The position numbers were made by a program, and so were the translations under genes. Below are positions 16,679 to 23,937 of a DNA stretch of 30,856 nucleotides, piece after piece; positions within the stretch are counted from its first letter, which is position 1; each line of letters starts with the position of its first letter. The stretch spans positions 1-30,856 of the forward strand of contig JALOAM010000017.1 of the NCBI GenBank assembly GCA_023228765.1. The letters run 5' to 3'. A model generated the notes under the pieces. That model did no database searches and was not told the origin of the DNA. It saw only the letters and a list, made by a program, of their open reading frames with translations. The stretch is from Dehalococcoidia bacterium. Its GTDB lineage: Bacteria; Chloroflexota; Dehalococcoidia; UBA2979.

Positions 16679-17032
16679 CTACTGCTCCGCTGCCTCGCGG
16701 GGGCGGACGGCGATGCCGTGGCGGAGGAGGAAGGGCTCGATCTGGGCGGGGTTGGGCTCGGTGAGCATGGTGCCACGGTCGAAGGCGCGGACGCGCTGGC
16801 CCGCCTCGATCGGCGCGGGTGCCTCGATCGGTTCGAGGTCGTCGTCCCCGGCGATCACGAGCGTGGGGACGGAGGCGTGGCCGGTCCAGGCGACCACGCG
16901 GTCGTAGGCATCCTCGTCGCGGTGGATGTCCACGAAGGCGATGTCGGCGACCTCGTGCTGGGCGAGCCACCACTGGAATCGCGCCATATCCGGGCACGGA
17001 ACTGACGATCCGTAGACGACGAGCCGAGCCAT
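16679..17032 (-). CDS. Glutaredoxin/thioredoxin-fold protein with single active-site cysteine
   Basis: A 117-residue cytoplasmic protein. It opens MARLVVYGSSVPCPDMARFQ, a beta strand followed by a CPxx motif (C13) at the start of helix 1, as in monothiol glutaredoxins. It continues with DIAFVDIHRDEDAYDRVVAWTG and the cis-proline loop SVPTLVI, then a C-terminal extension ending in PAQIEPFLLRHGIAV. C13 is the only cysteine, so a dithiol mechanism is excluded. The ATG at 17032 has GGAGGAATGGGGGCGTT before it; the open frame starts 47 codons earlier but without a good site. It heads the operon containing the two cysteine-patterned lipoproteins. Redox function is an inference. Confidence 0.75.
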   Translation of the reverse strand: MARLVVYGSSVPCPDMARFQWWLAQHEVADIAFVDIHRDEDAYDRVVAWTGHASVPTLVIAGDDDLEPIEAPAPIEAGQRVRAFDRGTMLTEPNPAQIEPFLLRHGIAVRPREAAEQ

Positions 17033-17160
17033 AACGCCCCCATTCCTCCACTGAGTGTGCTCGATCCGCACGGTTCCGGCGACCCCCTGGCCGGGTTCTC
17101 GCCGATCCTCGGCGGTTCTCCCGGACTGAGGCGGAGGCTCCCGGCAGAGAGTTGCTGCGG

Positions 17161-17330
17161 ACGCTTCTACCATCTTTGCGATCTGGATACACGCTGATTA
17201 TCGATACGGATCAGCAACAAGAATAGATGACGAATGACGCGTCATCACGTTATGCATCATGTACCGATATTCATCAAATTGTTACATCAGATATCCCCAC
17301 ATTGGCGACTGTTCCTAATAGGGTGTGGGA
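17161..17330 (+). promoter_or_regulatory. AT-rich promoter/regulatory region of ehuB
   Basis: This is the lowest-GC stretch noticed in the window. TTGCGA (17176-17181) and TATCGA (17199-17204), 17 bases apart, are a weak promoter pair. ATGACGCGTCAT (17234-17245) is a perfect palindrome and a possible operator. Such AT-rich regions are common at osmotically induced promoters, but which factor binds here cannot be told. Confidence 0.4.
17234..17245. promoter_or_regulatory. 12-bp palindrome, possible operator
   Basis: ATGACGCGTCAT is a perfect inverted repeat inside the AT-rich control region, with a further ATGACG copy at 17227-17232. It could be a regulator binding site for the ectoine locus; the regulator is not in evidence. 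Confidence 0.35.
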
Positions 17331-17661
17331 CGGACGCGAGAGCAGCAGGCATCAGCGTCCTTTCCTCGCACCCTCTCGGGCTGCACCCTATCCGGGCGGG
17401 AAGGACGCGGCGGGCCGCCTGGCCCGGGCCGCGTACGGGTGCGCCGAGGGACGCATCACCGCACATCCGCCGGGCACTGCCTCCAGCAGTCGCACTGTCC
17501 GAGGCGTCATCCGTGCCGTGACCCGCTACGACGACCGCCCTTCATGCCTCGCGTCTGTGCTCGTGTGCCACTCCAGAGAGGCACGCGCGCCAGAACCACG
17601 GCAGCGCGCCGCTGTCTTCGCTTCCGCGATCGGGGCGCGCACCAGAGGAGGGCCACCACCC

Positions 17662-18714
17662 ATGACCATCAACCCCGGAACGCCCGAGGCGAACGAGACG
17701 AGCGAGGAGGCACTGCTGCGGCGCCCCCTCTCCACGCGCCTGGGACGGCGCTCGCTGTTCCGTGGCGCCAGCTTCGCCGGCCTGGGCCTCGTGGGCGCCG
17801 CGATCCTCGGCTGCAGCGAGGACGACGAGCCCGAGGGCGAAGCGACCGAGACCGGGACCGCGACCGGTACGACCGGTAGCGGCGACGGCGGCTCTGACGA
17901 CGGCAACTCGAGCGACGCCGAGGGCGTCCTCGCACGGGCCCAGGAGCGCGGCTACATCACCGTCGGCTTCGCGAACGAGGCCCCGTACGGCTTCGCCACG
18001 GAGACCGGCGAAGTCACCGGCGAGGCGCCCGAGGTCGCGAAGGTGATCTTCGCGGAACTCGGCATCCCGGAGGTGCAGGGCGTGGTCACCACGTTCGGCT
18101 CCCTGATCCCGGGCCTGAACGCGGGCCGCTTCGACGTGATCGCCGCCGGCATGTTCGTGAACCCGGACCGCTGCGGCCAGATCCTGTTCTCCGACCCGGA
18201 CTACTGCATCCCGCAGGCGTTCGGCGTGCAGGCCGGCAACCCGCTGGGCGTCATGAACTACGAGGATGTCGCGAACTCCGACGCGAAGCTGGGTGTGCTC
18301 TCCGGCGGCGTCGAGGAGGGCTACGCGCTCGACCTCGGCGTACCGGACGACCGCATCACGCGGTTCGAGGACGCGCCCAGCATGGCGGAAGGCCTGCAGG
18401 CGGGCCGCGTGGACGTGATCGCGGCCACCAGCCTCTCGATCCGCGAGCAGATCGAGCGCCTCGCGGACGACGCCCTGGAGATGACCGCGGGCTTCACCCC
18501 GGTGATCGACGGCGTGGAGCAGAACGGCTGCGGCGCCTACGGGTTCCGCCAGGCCGACCAGGACCTCCGCGATGCCTTCAACGATGTGCTCGTGGAGATG
18601 AAGGGCGCGAACGAGATCGTCGCGATCACGGAGCCCTTCGGCTTCGGCGAGACCGAGATCAGCGCGGCGGCGGACGTCACCGCTGAGGACCTCTGCGAGG
18701 CGCCCGCGGGCTGA
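17662..18714 (+). CDS. ehuB: Ectoine/hydroxyectoine ABC transporter substrate-binding protein EhuB
   Basis: A 350-residue extracytoplasmic binding protein (SBP family 3, periplasmic binding fold type II) of the EhuB type. The ATG at 17662 follows AGAGGAGGG. The N-terminus carries a twin-arginine pair (RRSLFRG, R29-R30), a hydrophobic stretch and a lipobox-like ILGC (C51), so it is probably a Tat-exported lipoprotein. A Gly/Ser/Asp linker follows to about residue 85. Typical EhuB segments are YITVGFANEAPYGFATETGE, EAPEVAKVIFAELGI, SLIPGLNAGRFDVIAAGMFV and NPDRCGQILFSDPDYC. It leads ehuB-ehuC-ehuD-ehuA, and the following ect genes strongly support ectoine as ligand. Confidence 0.88.
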   Translation: MTINPGTPEANETSEEALLRRPLSTRLGRRSLFRGASFAGLGLVGAAILGCSEDDEPEGEATETGTATGTTGSGDGGSDDGNSSDAEGVLARAQERGYITVGFANEAPYGFATETGEVTGEAPEVAKVIFAELGIPEVQGVVTTFGSLIPGLNAGRFDVIAAGMFVNPDRCGQILFSDPDYCIPQAFGVQAGNPLGVMNYEDVANSDAKLGVLSGGVEEGYALDLGVPDDRITRFEDAPSMAEGLQAGRVDVIAATSLSIREQIERLADDALEMTAGFTPVIDGVEQNGCGAYGFRQADQDLRDAFNDVLVEMKGANEIVAITEPFGFGETEISAAADVTAEDLCEAPAG

Positions 18715-18750
18715 GGCCCGGCGAAGCGAGCGCACTCGAAGACGACTGAA

Positions 18751-18799
18751 TGCCGGGGCGCGGGCGTCCTCCTCCGAGGAAGGACGTCCGTCCCCGGCA
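18751..18799 (+). terminator. Intercistronic hairpin between ehuB and ehuC
   Basis: TGCCGGGG (18751-18758) pairs perfectly with CCCCGGCA (18792-18799), and inside it CGTCCT (18765-18770) pairs with AGGACG (18781-18786). It probably acts as a partial terminator or mRNA stabiliser that keeps the binding protein more abundant than the permeases, as in many ABC operons. Confidence 0.6.
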
Positions 18800-18820
18800 A
18801 CGACACGTAGGGCGGCGCAC

Positions 18821-19492
18821 ATGCTGGAGTGGAACCTCTGGCGCGCCTTGCTGGACGGCACATGGATCACCGTGCAGGTGACCGTGCTCGCCGCCTTGCT
18901 GGGCACCATCCTGTCGATCCTGTCCGGCCTCGCCGGGCTGTCCTCCGTGCGCGCCGTGCGCTGGGCGAACCAGGTCTATGTGGACTTCTTCCGCGGCACC
19001 TCCGCGATCGTCCAGTTGTTCTGGATCTTCTTCGCGCTGCCGTTCTTCGGGATCTCGCTCTCGCCGCTCCTCGCGGGCGTCGTGACGCTCGGGCTGAACA
19101 TGGGCTCGTACGGGTCGGAGGTCGTCCGGGGCGCGATCCGCGCGGTGCCGCGCGGGCAGACGGAGGCAGCGATCGCCCTCAACGTCACGTCGTTCGACCG
19201 GATGCGGTACATCATCTTCCCGCAAGCGGCGGTCACGATGCTGCCGCCCTACGGCAACCTGCTGATTGAGCTCTTGAAGGCGAGCGCGCTGGTCTCCCTG
19301 ATCACGCTGTCCGACCTGACGTTCCAGGTGCAGATCCTCCGCGTGAACGGCAGCGCCTCCACCACGCAGCTCTTCACGATCGCCCTCGTCCTCTACTTCC
19401 TGCTCGCCATGGGCATCACCGGCCTCGTCCGCGCCGCCGAGGGCTACCTCGGGCGTGGGCTTGAGATCGGACGCGGGGCGAGGCGGTCGTAA
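18821..19492 (+). CDS. ehuC: Ectoine/hydroxyectoine ABC transporter permease EhuC
   Basis: A 223-residue polar amino acid-type (HisM) permease with about five membrane segments. It starts with the amphipathic LWRALLDGTWITVQVTVLAA segment typical of the family. The cytoplasmic EAA loop is RGQTEAAIALNVTSFDRMRY (E115), which docks on EhuA. The C-terminal helix has FTIALVLYFLLAMGITGLVR. It lies 106 bases after ehuB, beyond the hairpin, and its TAA shares one base with the ehuD ATG. The substrate assignment rests on context and on similarity of the cluster to known ehuABCD operons. Confidence 0.85.
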   Translation: MLEWNLWRALLDGTWITVQVTVLAALLGTILSILSGLAGLSSVRAVRWANQVYVDFFRGTSAIVQLFWIFFALPFFGISLSPLLAGVVTLGLNMGSYGSEVVRGAIRAVPRGQTEAAIALNVTSFDRMRYIIFPQAAVTMLPPYGNLLIELLKASALVSLITLSDLTFQVQILRVNGSASTTQLFTIALVLYFLLAMGITGLVRAAEGYLGRGLEIGRGARRS

Positions 19493-20160
19493 TGGACCTG
19501 ACGTACGAGTGGGACTGGGAGTACGCGTGGGAGATCCTGCCGGACCTGCTGGACGGCCTCTGGATCACGATCCAGGCGACCTTCTTCGGCATCATCCTCG
19601 CGATGATCCTCGGGCTGGCATTCGCCATCCTGCGCCGGAGCGAGGTCCGCGCGATCTCCTGGCCGACCGCTTGGGTGATCGAGTTCATCCGCAGCACACC
19701 GCTGCTGGTGCAGCTGTTCATGCTCTTCTACGTGCTGCCGCACTACGGCATCCGGATCGACGCCTTCACCACCGGCGTCCTCGCCCTCGGCATCCACTAC
19801 GCGACCTATACGTCGGAGGTCTACCGGTCCGGCATCGAGGGCGTGCCACGCGGCCAGTGGGAGGCCTCCACGGCGCTCAATCTGAGCACGATGACCACAT
19901 GGAGCCGGGTGATCCTGCCGCAGGCGATCCCCGTGGTGATCCCGTCGCTGGGGAACTACCTCGTCGCGATGTTCAAAGAGGTGCCGCTGCTCGCGTTCAT
20001 CACCGTCTTCGACGTCCTGGGCGAGGGGAAGGCGGCCTGCACCCGGAACTTCCAGTGCGTCGAACCCTACACGCTGGTGGGCGTCCTGTTCCTCATTGTC
20101 TCCATCCCATCCTCGATCCTCGTCCGGCAGTTGGAGGTGCGCCTTGCCCGACAACCCTGA
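19492..20160 (+). CDS. ehuD: Ectoine/hydroxyectoine ABC transporter permease EhuD
   Basis: A 222-residue permease, partner of EhuC. It begins MDLTYEWDWEYAWEILPDLL, as EhuD proteins do, with a first segment GLWITIQATFFGIILAMILG. The EAA loop is RGQWEASTALNLSTMTTWSR (E124), followed by PVVIPSLGNYLVAMFKEVPL, a family hallmark. Its ATG overlaps the ehuC stop, and its 3' end overlaps the likely TTG start of ehuA by 17 bases. Confidence 0.87.
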   Translation: MDLTYEWDWEYAWEILPDLLDGLWITIQATFFGIILAMILGLAFAILRRSEVRAISWPTAWVIEFIRSTPLLVQLFMLFYVLPHYGIRIDAFTTGVLALGIHYATYTSEVYRSGIEGVPRGQWEASTALNLSTMTTWSRVILPQAIPVVIPSLGNYLVAMFKEVPLLAFITVFDVLGEGKAACTRNFQCVEPYTLVGVLFLIVSIPSSILVRQLEVRLARQP

Positions 20161-21049
20161 ACCGAACCACGACGAACCGAGCAACAGCCGGTCCGCGATC
20201 CTCGAACGGTCCGCGGAGCCAGACGCGCCCGCGCGCACGGCCTCCCGCCTCGCGGTGGCCGCCGGCGACGAGCTGGAGGGCTCGGGCGTCCGCTTCTCCG
20301 GCGTGACGAAGCGCTTCGGCGACCTCACCGTGCTCGACCAGCTGGACATGGAGGTCGCCCCCGGCGAGAAGATGGTGATCATCGGGCCGTCCGGCTCCGG
20401 CAAGACCACCATCCTCCGCGTCCTCATGACCCTCGAACGGCCCGAGGCCGGCACCGTGGAGGTGGGTGGCGAGCAGCTCTACCACGAGGAGCGCAACGGC
20501 CAGCTGGTGAAGGCGTCCGAGAAGCACGTCCGGCAGGTGCGGCGGAAGATCAGCATGGTCTTCCAGCACTTCAACCTCTTCCCGCACATGACCGCGCTGG
20601 ACAACGTCTCGTTCGGGCCTCGGAAGGTGCTGGGGCTCTCCAAGGACGAGGCGAACGAGCGCGCCGCACGGCTGCTGGAGGTCGTGGGCCTCGGCGACAA
20701 GTTCGGCGAGCACCCGGCGCGCCTGTCCGGCGGGCAGAAGCAGCGCGTCGCGATCGCGCGCGCCCTGGCGATGGAGCCGGAGGTGATGCTCTTTGACGAG
20801 GTCACGTCCGCCCTGGACCCGGAGCTCGTGGGCGAGGTCCTCAACGTCCTCCGCGACCTCGCGGAGAACACCACGATGACGATGCTGCTGGTGACGCACG
20901 AGATGGGCTTCGCCCGCGAGATCGGCGACCGCGTCGTGATGTTCGATGGCGGACGGGTCGTGGAGCAGGGGCCGCCCACACAGATCTTCGGCGACCCGCA
21001 GGAGCAGCGCACCCGCGACTTCCTGCGCGCCGTGCTGGACCGCGAATAG
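20144..21049 (+). CDS. ehuA: Ectoine/hydroxyectoine ABC transporter ATP-binding protein EhuA
   Basis: A GlnQ/HisP-type ATPase of about 301 residues. Walker A is GPSGSGKTT (G81, K87), the signature is LSGGQKQR, Walker B is VMLFDEVTSALDPE, and the switch is VTHEMGFAREI. The insert EQLYHEERNGQLVKASEKHV between Walker A and the Q-loop is typical of EhuA. I place the start at TTG 20144 because GGAGG lies 6 bases before it; the frame is open to ATG 20096, which would give a deeper overlap with ehuD. The first 45 residues are a poorly conserved acidic extension, so a later GTG near 20256 is also possible. EhuA energises uptake through EhuCD. Confidence 0.88.
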   Translation: MPDNPEPNHDEPSNSRSAILERSAEPDAPARTASRLAVAAGDELEGSGVRFSGVTKRFGDLTVLDQLDMEVAPGEKMVIIGPSGSGKTTILRVLMTLERPEAGTVEVGGEQLYHEERNGQLVKASEKHVRQVRRKISMVFQHFNLFPHMTALDNVSFGPRKVLGLSKDEANERAARLLEVVGLGDKFGEHPARLSGGQKQRVAIARALAMEPEVMLFDEVTSALDPELVGEVLNVLRDLAENTTMTMLLVTHEMGFAREIGDRVVMFDGGRVVEQGPPTQIFGDPQEQRTRDFLRAVLDRE

Positions 21050-21281
21050 TGCGCTTGACTGGACGATCCACTCACCGCCCGTCGAGGCATGCTCGCAATT
21101 CCGTGGCAACCCGAGCGGGTCGCGACATATCCGGGTTGTCTCGCTCGGATGTGGGGTTAGGGTGGGGAAGTGAGCGGACGTCGAGGCCGACCGCCGGTCT
21201 GACCTCCGTCCTTCGCTCCGACATCGTCCGGGTGGGCGAGCAGCAGCAGCGACACCAGGCAGCGGGAAGGACGTGTGAGCT
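21050..21281. promoter_or_regulatory. ehuA-ectA gap with hairpin and candidate promoter
   Basis: These 232 bases hold an inverted repeat, CCGAGCG (21111-21117) with CGCTCGG (21142-21148), plus inner GACA/TGTC pairing, which may end ehu transcription. TTGTCT (21136-21141) and TAGGGT (21158-21163), 16 bases apart, resemble a GC-rich-genome promoter that could serve ectABC separately. The two signals overlap, so a regulated attenuation is possible. Confidence 0.35.
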
Positions 21282-21926
21282 ATGACGCTCCCGCGTGAGG
21301 GATCCTCGTCTGCTTCGAAGCCGGTCGCCGCCCCGCCTCAGGAGGCGGAGGACGGACTGATCGTGGTCCGGCGACCTCGGCTCGAGTACGGCGACGGCGG
21401 CGCGATGTGGCGCCTCGCGATCGAGTCCGGGGTGCTGGAGGAGAACGCCGAGTACACGTACCACATGTTCTCCCACTACTTCGGAGAGACCTCCACGGTC
21501 GCGGAGGTGGACGGACGGGCCGTTGGGTTCGTCGCCGGCTTCCGGCCGCCATACCGGCAGGACAGCCTGTTCGTATGGCAGATCGCCGTGGACGAGAGCG
21601 TGCGCGGCCGAGGGCTGGCGGCAGCCATGCTCCACGGTCTGATCCGGCGCCTGAGCCCGCGCATCCATTACCTCGAAGCCACCGTGACCCCCTCCAACGA
21701 GCCGTCGACGCGCACCTTCCGAGGCATCGCGCGCGACCTGGACACGGGGGTGAGCGAGGAAATCCTGTTCCCCGGGGACCGCTTCCACGGTCCGTCACAT
21801 GAAGACGAGGTCTTATTCCGCATCGGGCCGATCGATCCCGAGCGCGTCGCGGAATACGCCCTCAGGCAAGAACAGCAGGCTGCCGCGAACGGCATCCGGA
21901 ACCTGCACAAGGTGGTGGACTCATGA
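21282..21926 (+). CDS. ectA: L-2,4-diaminobutyric acid acetyltransferase EctA
   Basis: A GNAT-fold enzyme of 214 residues that acetylates 2,4-diaminobutyrate with acetyl-CoA, the second step of ectoine synthesis. Motifs include FRPPYRQDSLFVWQIAVDES, which precedes the acetyl-CoA loop VRGRGLAAAMLHGLI (residues about 107-121), and LEATVTPSNEPSTRTFRGIA, a signature of EctA. It is somewhat longer than most EctA proteins (about 170-190), with an N-terminal tail of roughly 25 residues and a C-terminal helix (YALRQEQQAAANGIRNLH). A GGAAGG lies 11 bases before the ATG, a rather long spacing. Its stop overlaps the ectB start by 4 bases (ATGA). Confidence 0.93.
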   Translation: MTLPREGSSSASKPVAAPPQEAEDGLIVVRRPRLEYGDGGAMWRLAIESGVLEENAEYTYHMFSHYFGETSTVAEVDGRAVGFVAGFRPPYRQDSLFVWQIAVDESVRGRGLAAAMLHGLIRRLSPRIHYLEATVTPSNEPSTRTFRGIARDLDTGVSEEILFPGDRFHGPSHEDEVLFRIGPIDPERVAEYALRQEQQAAANGIRNLHKVVDS

Positions 21927-23326
21927 CCAAGCTCGCAATGAACGTCTCGGACGAGCAGCCTTCCTCGAATGGCCGCACGGCGAACGGCTACAGTCGGGCG
22001 GCCTCCAGCGAAGCGAGTACGAACGACCTGAGCGCGTTCGAGCACATCGAGTCCGGCGTGCGCTCCTACATCCGGCAGTGGCCGGCCGTGTTCACCAGGG
22101 GACGCGGCCACCTGCTCTGGGACGAGGACGACAAGGAATACATCGACCTCTTCGCGGGCGCGGGCACGCTGAACTACGGCCACAACAACCCCGTGCTGAA
22201 GCAGGCACTGCTCGACTACCTCGTCGAGGACAACATCGTGCACGGGCTGGACATGGGCACCGTCGCCAAGCGCGACTTCCTCGAGTGCTTCGATGAGCTG
22301 ATCCTGAAGCCGCGCGGCCTCGACTACGTCGTGCAGTTCCCCGGGCCCACCGGCACGAACGCCGTGGAGGCCGCCCTCAAGCTCGCGAGGAAGGCGACCG
22401 GGCGCGAGTGGATGATCTCGTTCACGAACGCCTTCCACGGGATGACGCTGGGCGCGCTCGCCCTCACCGGGAACGACATGAAGCGCGGCGGGGGCGGGGT
22501 GCCGCTGCAGTACGCGACCTCGATGCCCTACGACGGCTTCTTCGATGACGAGCGCGCCGTCGGCGCGATCGAATACCTCCGCATGTTCCTCGCGGCGGAC
22601 GGCTCCGGCCTGGACGCTCCGGCGGCCATCATCGTCGAGACCGTACAGGGCGAGGGCGGCGTGAACGTCGCGAGCATGGAGTTCCTCCGTGCCCTCCGCG
22701 AGACGGCGACCGAGCACGGCGCGCTGCTGATCGTGGACGACATCCAGATGGGCAACGGCCGCACCGGCAAGTTCTTCTCCTTCGAGGAGGCCGGCATCGA
22801 GCCGGACATCGTCTGCATCTCCAAGTCGATCAGCGGCTATGGCCTGCCGATGGCGCTGACGCTGTTCAAGCGCGACCTGGACATCTGGGGTCCGGGCGAG
22901 CACAACGGCACGTTCCGTGGGAACAACCCGGCCTTCGTCACCGCCACCAAGACGCTGCAGACCTACTGGTCCGACGACACGCTCTCTCGCGAGGTGGAGA
23001 AGAAGGGCAAGGTGCTCCGCGAACGCCTCGAGCGGATCGCGGATGCGTATCCTGAGGCGCAGGCGACCTGGCGCGGCCGCGGCCTCATCCAGGGCCTGCA
23101 CATGAACGTCGAGGGTCTCGCGCAGGAGGTCATCGAAGAGGCGTTCCGCCGGGGCGTGATCGTGGAGACCTCCGGCCCCACCAGCGACGTGGTGAAGTTC
23201 CTCCCGTCGCTCACCATCCCGCAGGACGAGCTCCTCCGCGGGGCCGGGATCATCGAGGAGTCACTGCGGGACGTGCTCGCCGAGCGCGGCCTGCGGTCCA
23301 AGGTACTGACGACGGCTGGGAGGTAA
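21923..23326 (+). CDS. ectB: Diaminobutyrate--2-oxoglutarate transaminase EctB
   Basis: A PLP-dependent class III aminotransferase that makes 2,4-diaminobutyrate from aspartate semialdehyde, the first committed ectoine step. At 467 residues it carries an extra polar N-terminal segment (about residues 1-40) ahead of the core that begins ESGVRSYIRQWPAVFTRGRG. Visible core motifs are FPGPTGTNAVEAALKLARKA, the SFTNAFHGMTLGALALTGN stretch, ETVQGEGGVNVAS, IVDDIQMGNGRTGKFFSFE and the Schiff-base lysine K301 in SKSISGYGLPMA. The Asp of VDDIQ contacts the PLP pyridine nitrogen in this family. It is translationally coupled to ectA by a 4-base overlap. Confidence 0.95.
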   Translation: MTKLAMNVSDEQPSSNGRTANGYSRAASSEASTNDLSAFEHIESGVRSYIRQWPAVFTRGRGHLLWDEDDKEYIDLFAGAGTLNYGHNNPVLKQALLDYLVEDNIVHGLDMGTVAKRDFLECFDELILKPRGLDYVVQFPGPTGTNAVEAALKLARKATGREWMISFTNAFHGMTLGALALTGNDMKRGGGGVPLQYATSMPYDGFFDDERAVGAIEYLRMFLAADGSGLDAPAAIIVETVQGEGGVNVASMEFLRALRETATEHGALLIVDDIQMGNGRTGKFFSFEEAGIEPDIVCISKSISGYGLPMALTLFKRDLDIWGPGEHNGTFRGNNPAFVTATKTLQTYWSDDTLSREVEKKGKVLRERLERIADAYPEAQATWRGRGLIQGLHMNVEGLAQEVIEEAFRRGVIVETSGPTSDVVKFLPSLTIPQDELLRGAGIIEESLRDVLAERGLRSKVLTTAGR

Positions 23327-23328
23327 GA

Positions 23329-23739
23329 GTGATCGTCCGAAGCGTGCAGGACCTCTACGGGACGGACCGTGATGTCGACAACGGCAACTGGGTCAGTCGC
23401 CGGTTCCTCCTGGCGAAAGACGGCGTGGGCTTCTCCGTGAACGAGACCACGATCCGCGCCGGGACCGAGACCTTCATGTGGTACAAGCACCACACGGAGG
23501 CCGTCTACTGCGTGGGCGGCGAGGGCGAACTCGAAGACCTGACGGACGGGACCATCTACCCGATCTCGGACGGCACGATCTACGTCCTGAACGGGCACGA
23601 GAAGCACAAGCTCCGCGCGCGCTCGGACATGCGCATGGTGTGCGTCTTCACGCCACCCCTCACCGGCCGCGAAGTCCACAACGAGGAGGGCTTCTACCCC
23701 CTGATCGTGGAGGACGAGTCCCCGGTCGCCGCCGAGTAG
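23329..23739 (+). CDS. ectC: L-ectoine synthase EctC
   Basis: A 136-residue cupin that cyclises N-gamma-acetyl-diaminobutyrate to ectoine. It begins IVRSVQDLYGTDRDVDNGNW (after the initiator), as EctC proteins do, followed by SRRFLLAKDGVGFSVNETTI. Next come WYKHHTEAVYCVGGEGELED (metal-binding cupin motif with Glu and His), ISDGTIYVLNGHEKHKLRA (Tyr and His ligands) and the C-terminal VCVFTPPLTGREVHNEEGFY. The GTG start follows GGGAGG at 5 bases, two bases after the ectB stop. No ectD (hydroxylase) or dedicated aspartokinase follows in the window, so the product here is ectoine, not hydroxyectoine, unless ectD is elsewhere. Confidence 0.95.
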   Translation: MIVRSVQDLYGTDRDVDNGNWVSRRFLLAKDGVGFSVNETTIRAGTETFMWYKHHTEAVYCVGGEGELEDLTDGTIYPISDGTIYVLNGHEKHKLRARSDMRMVCVFTPPLTGREVHNEEGFYPLIVEDESPVAAE

Positions 23740-23773
23740 CGCGCACTCCTCGTCCCCTCGCAACCCCTCCGCC

Positions 23774-23802
23774 GTGCTCCTCGGGCCACCCCCGAGGAGC
23801 AC
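23774..23802 (+). terminator. Strong hairpin terminator of the ectABC operon
   Basis: GTGCTCCTCGGG and CCCGAGGAGCAC form a perfect 12-bp stem with a 5-base loop, 34 bases after ectC, extended by CCGC/GCGG with one bulged C. No U-tract follows, as in many GC-rich terminators. Confidence 0.75.
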
Positions 23803-23937
23803 GCGGCGTGGGGAACCCCTCGGGCGGGTGCGGCGTCCACTCCGTAGCGCGCCCATCCCGTCAAATTCGGGGTGACACCGAGTGCCCGCAGGCACAGGTG
23901 AGGCATTACATTCGCGCTCATACGGGGGTGGGCTCGG

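Larger units (their letters stand above)
17033..17661. other. 629-base intergenic region, divergent control region of the ehu/ect locus
   Basis: No convincing gene is seen. Bases 17161-17280 are AT-rich (50 of 120 are G or C, against roughly two thirds or more in flanking genes) and contain a 12-bp palindrome. Bases 17330-17640 return to high GC and would form a long leader for ehuB; GGACGC and GCGTCC flank 17332-17360 as a possible stem. The frame in phase with ehuB is open from 17227, but has no ribosome binding site and no homology that I recognise. No known riboswitch was identified. Confidence 0.6.

Noticed and set aside
17227..17661. An N-terminal extension of ehuB by 145 codons
   Set aside because: There is no ribosome binding site, it starts within the AT-rich control region, and it would bury the Tat/lipoprotein signal in the middle of the protein.
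17330..17661. A known riboswitch such as the c-di-AMP (ydaO) class in the ehuB leader
   Set aside because: Some GC-rich stems are present but I could not match the conserved core bases of ydaO, glycine or other classes. A covariance model search would decide.
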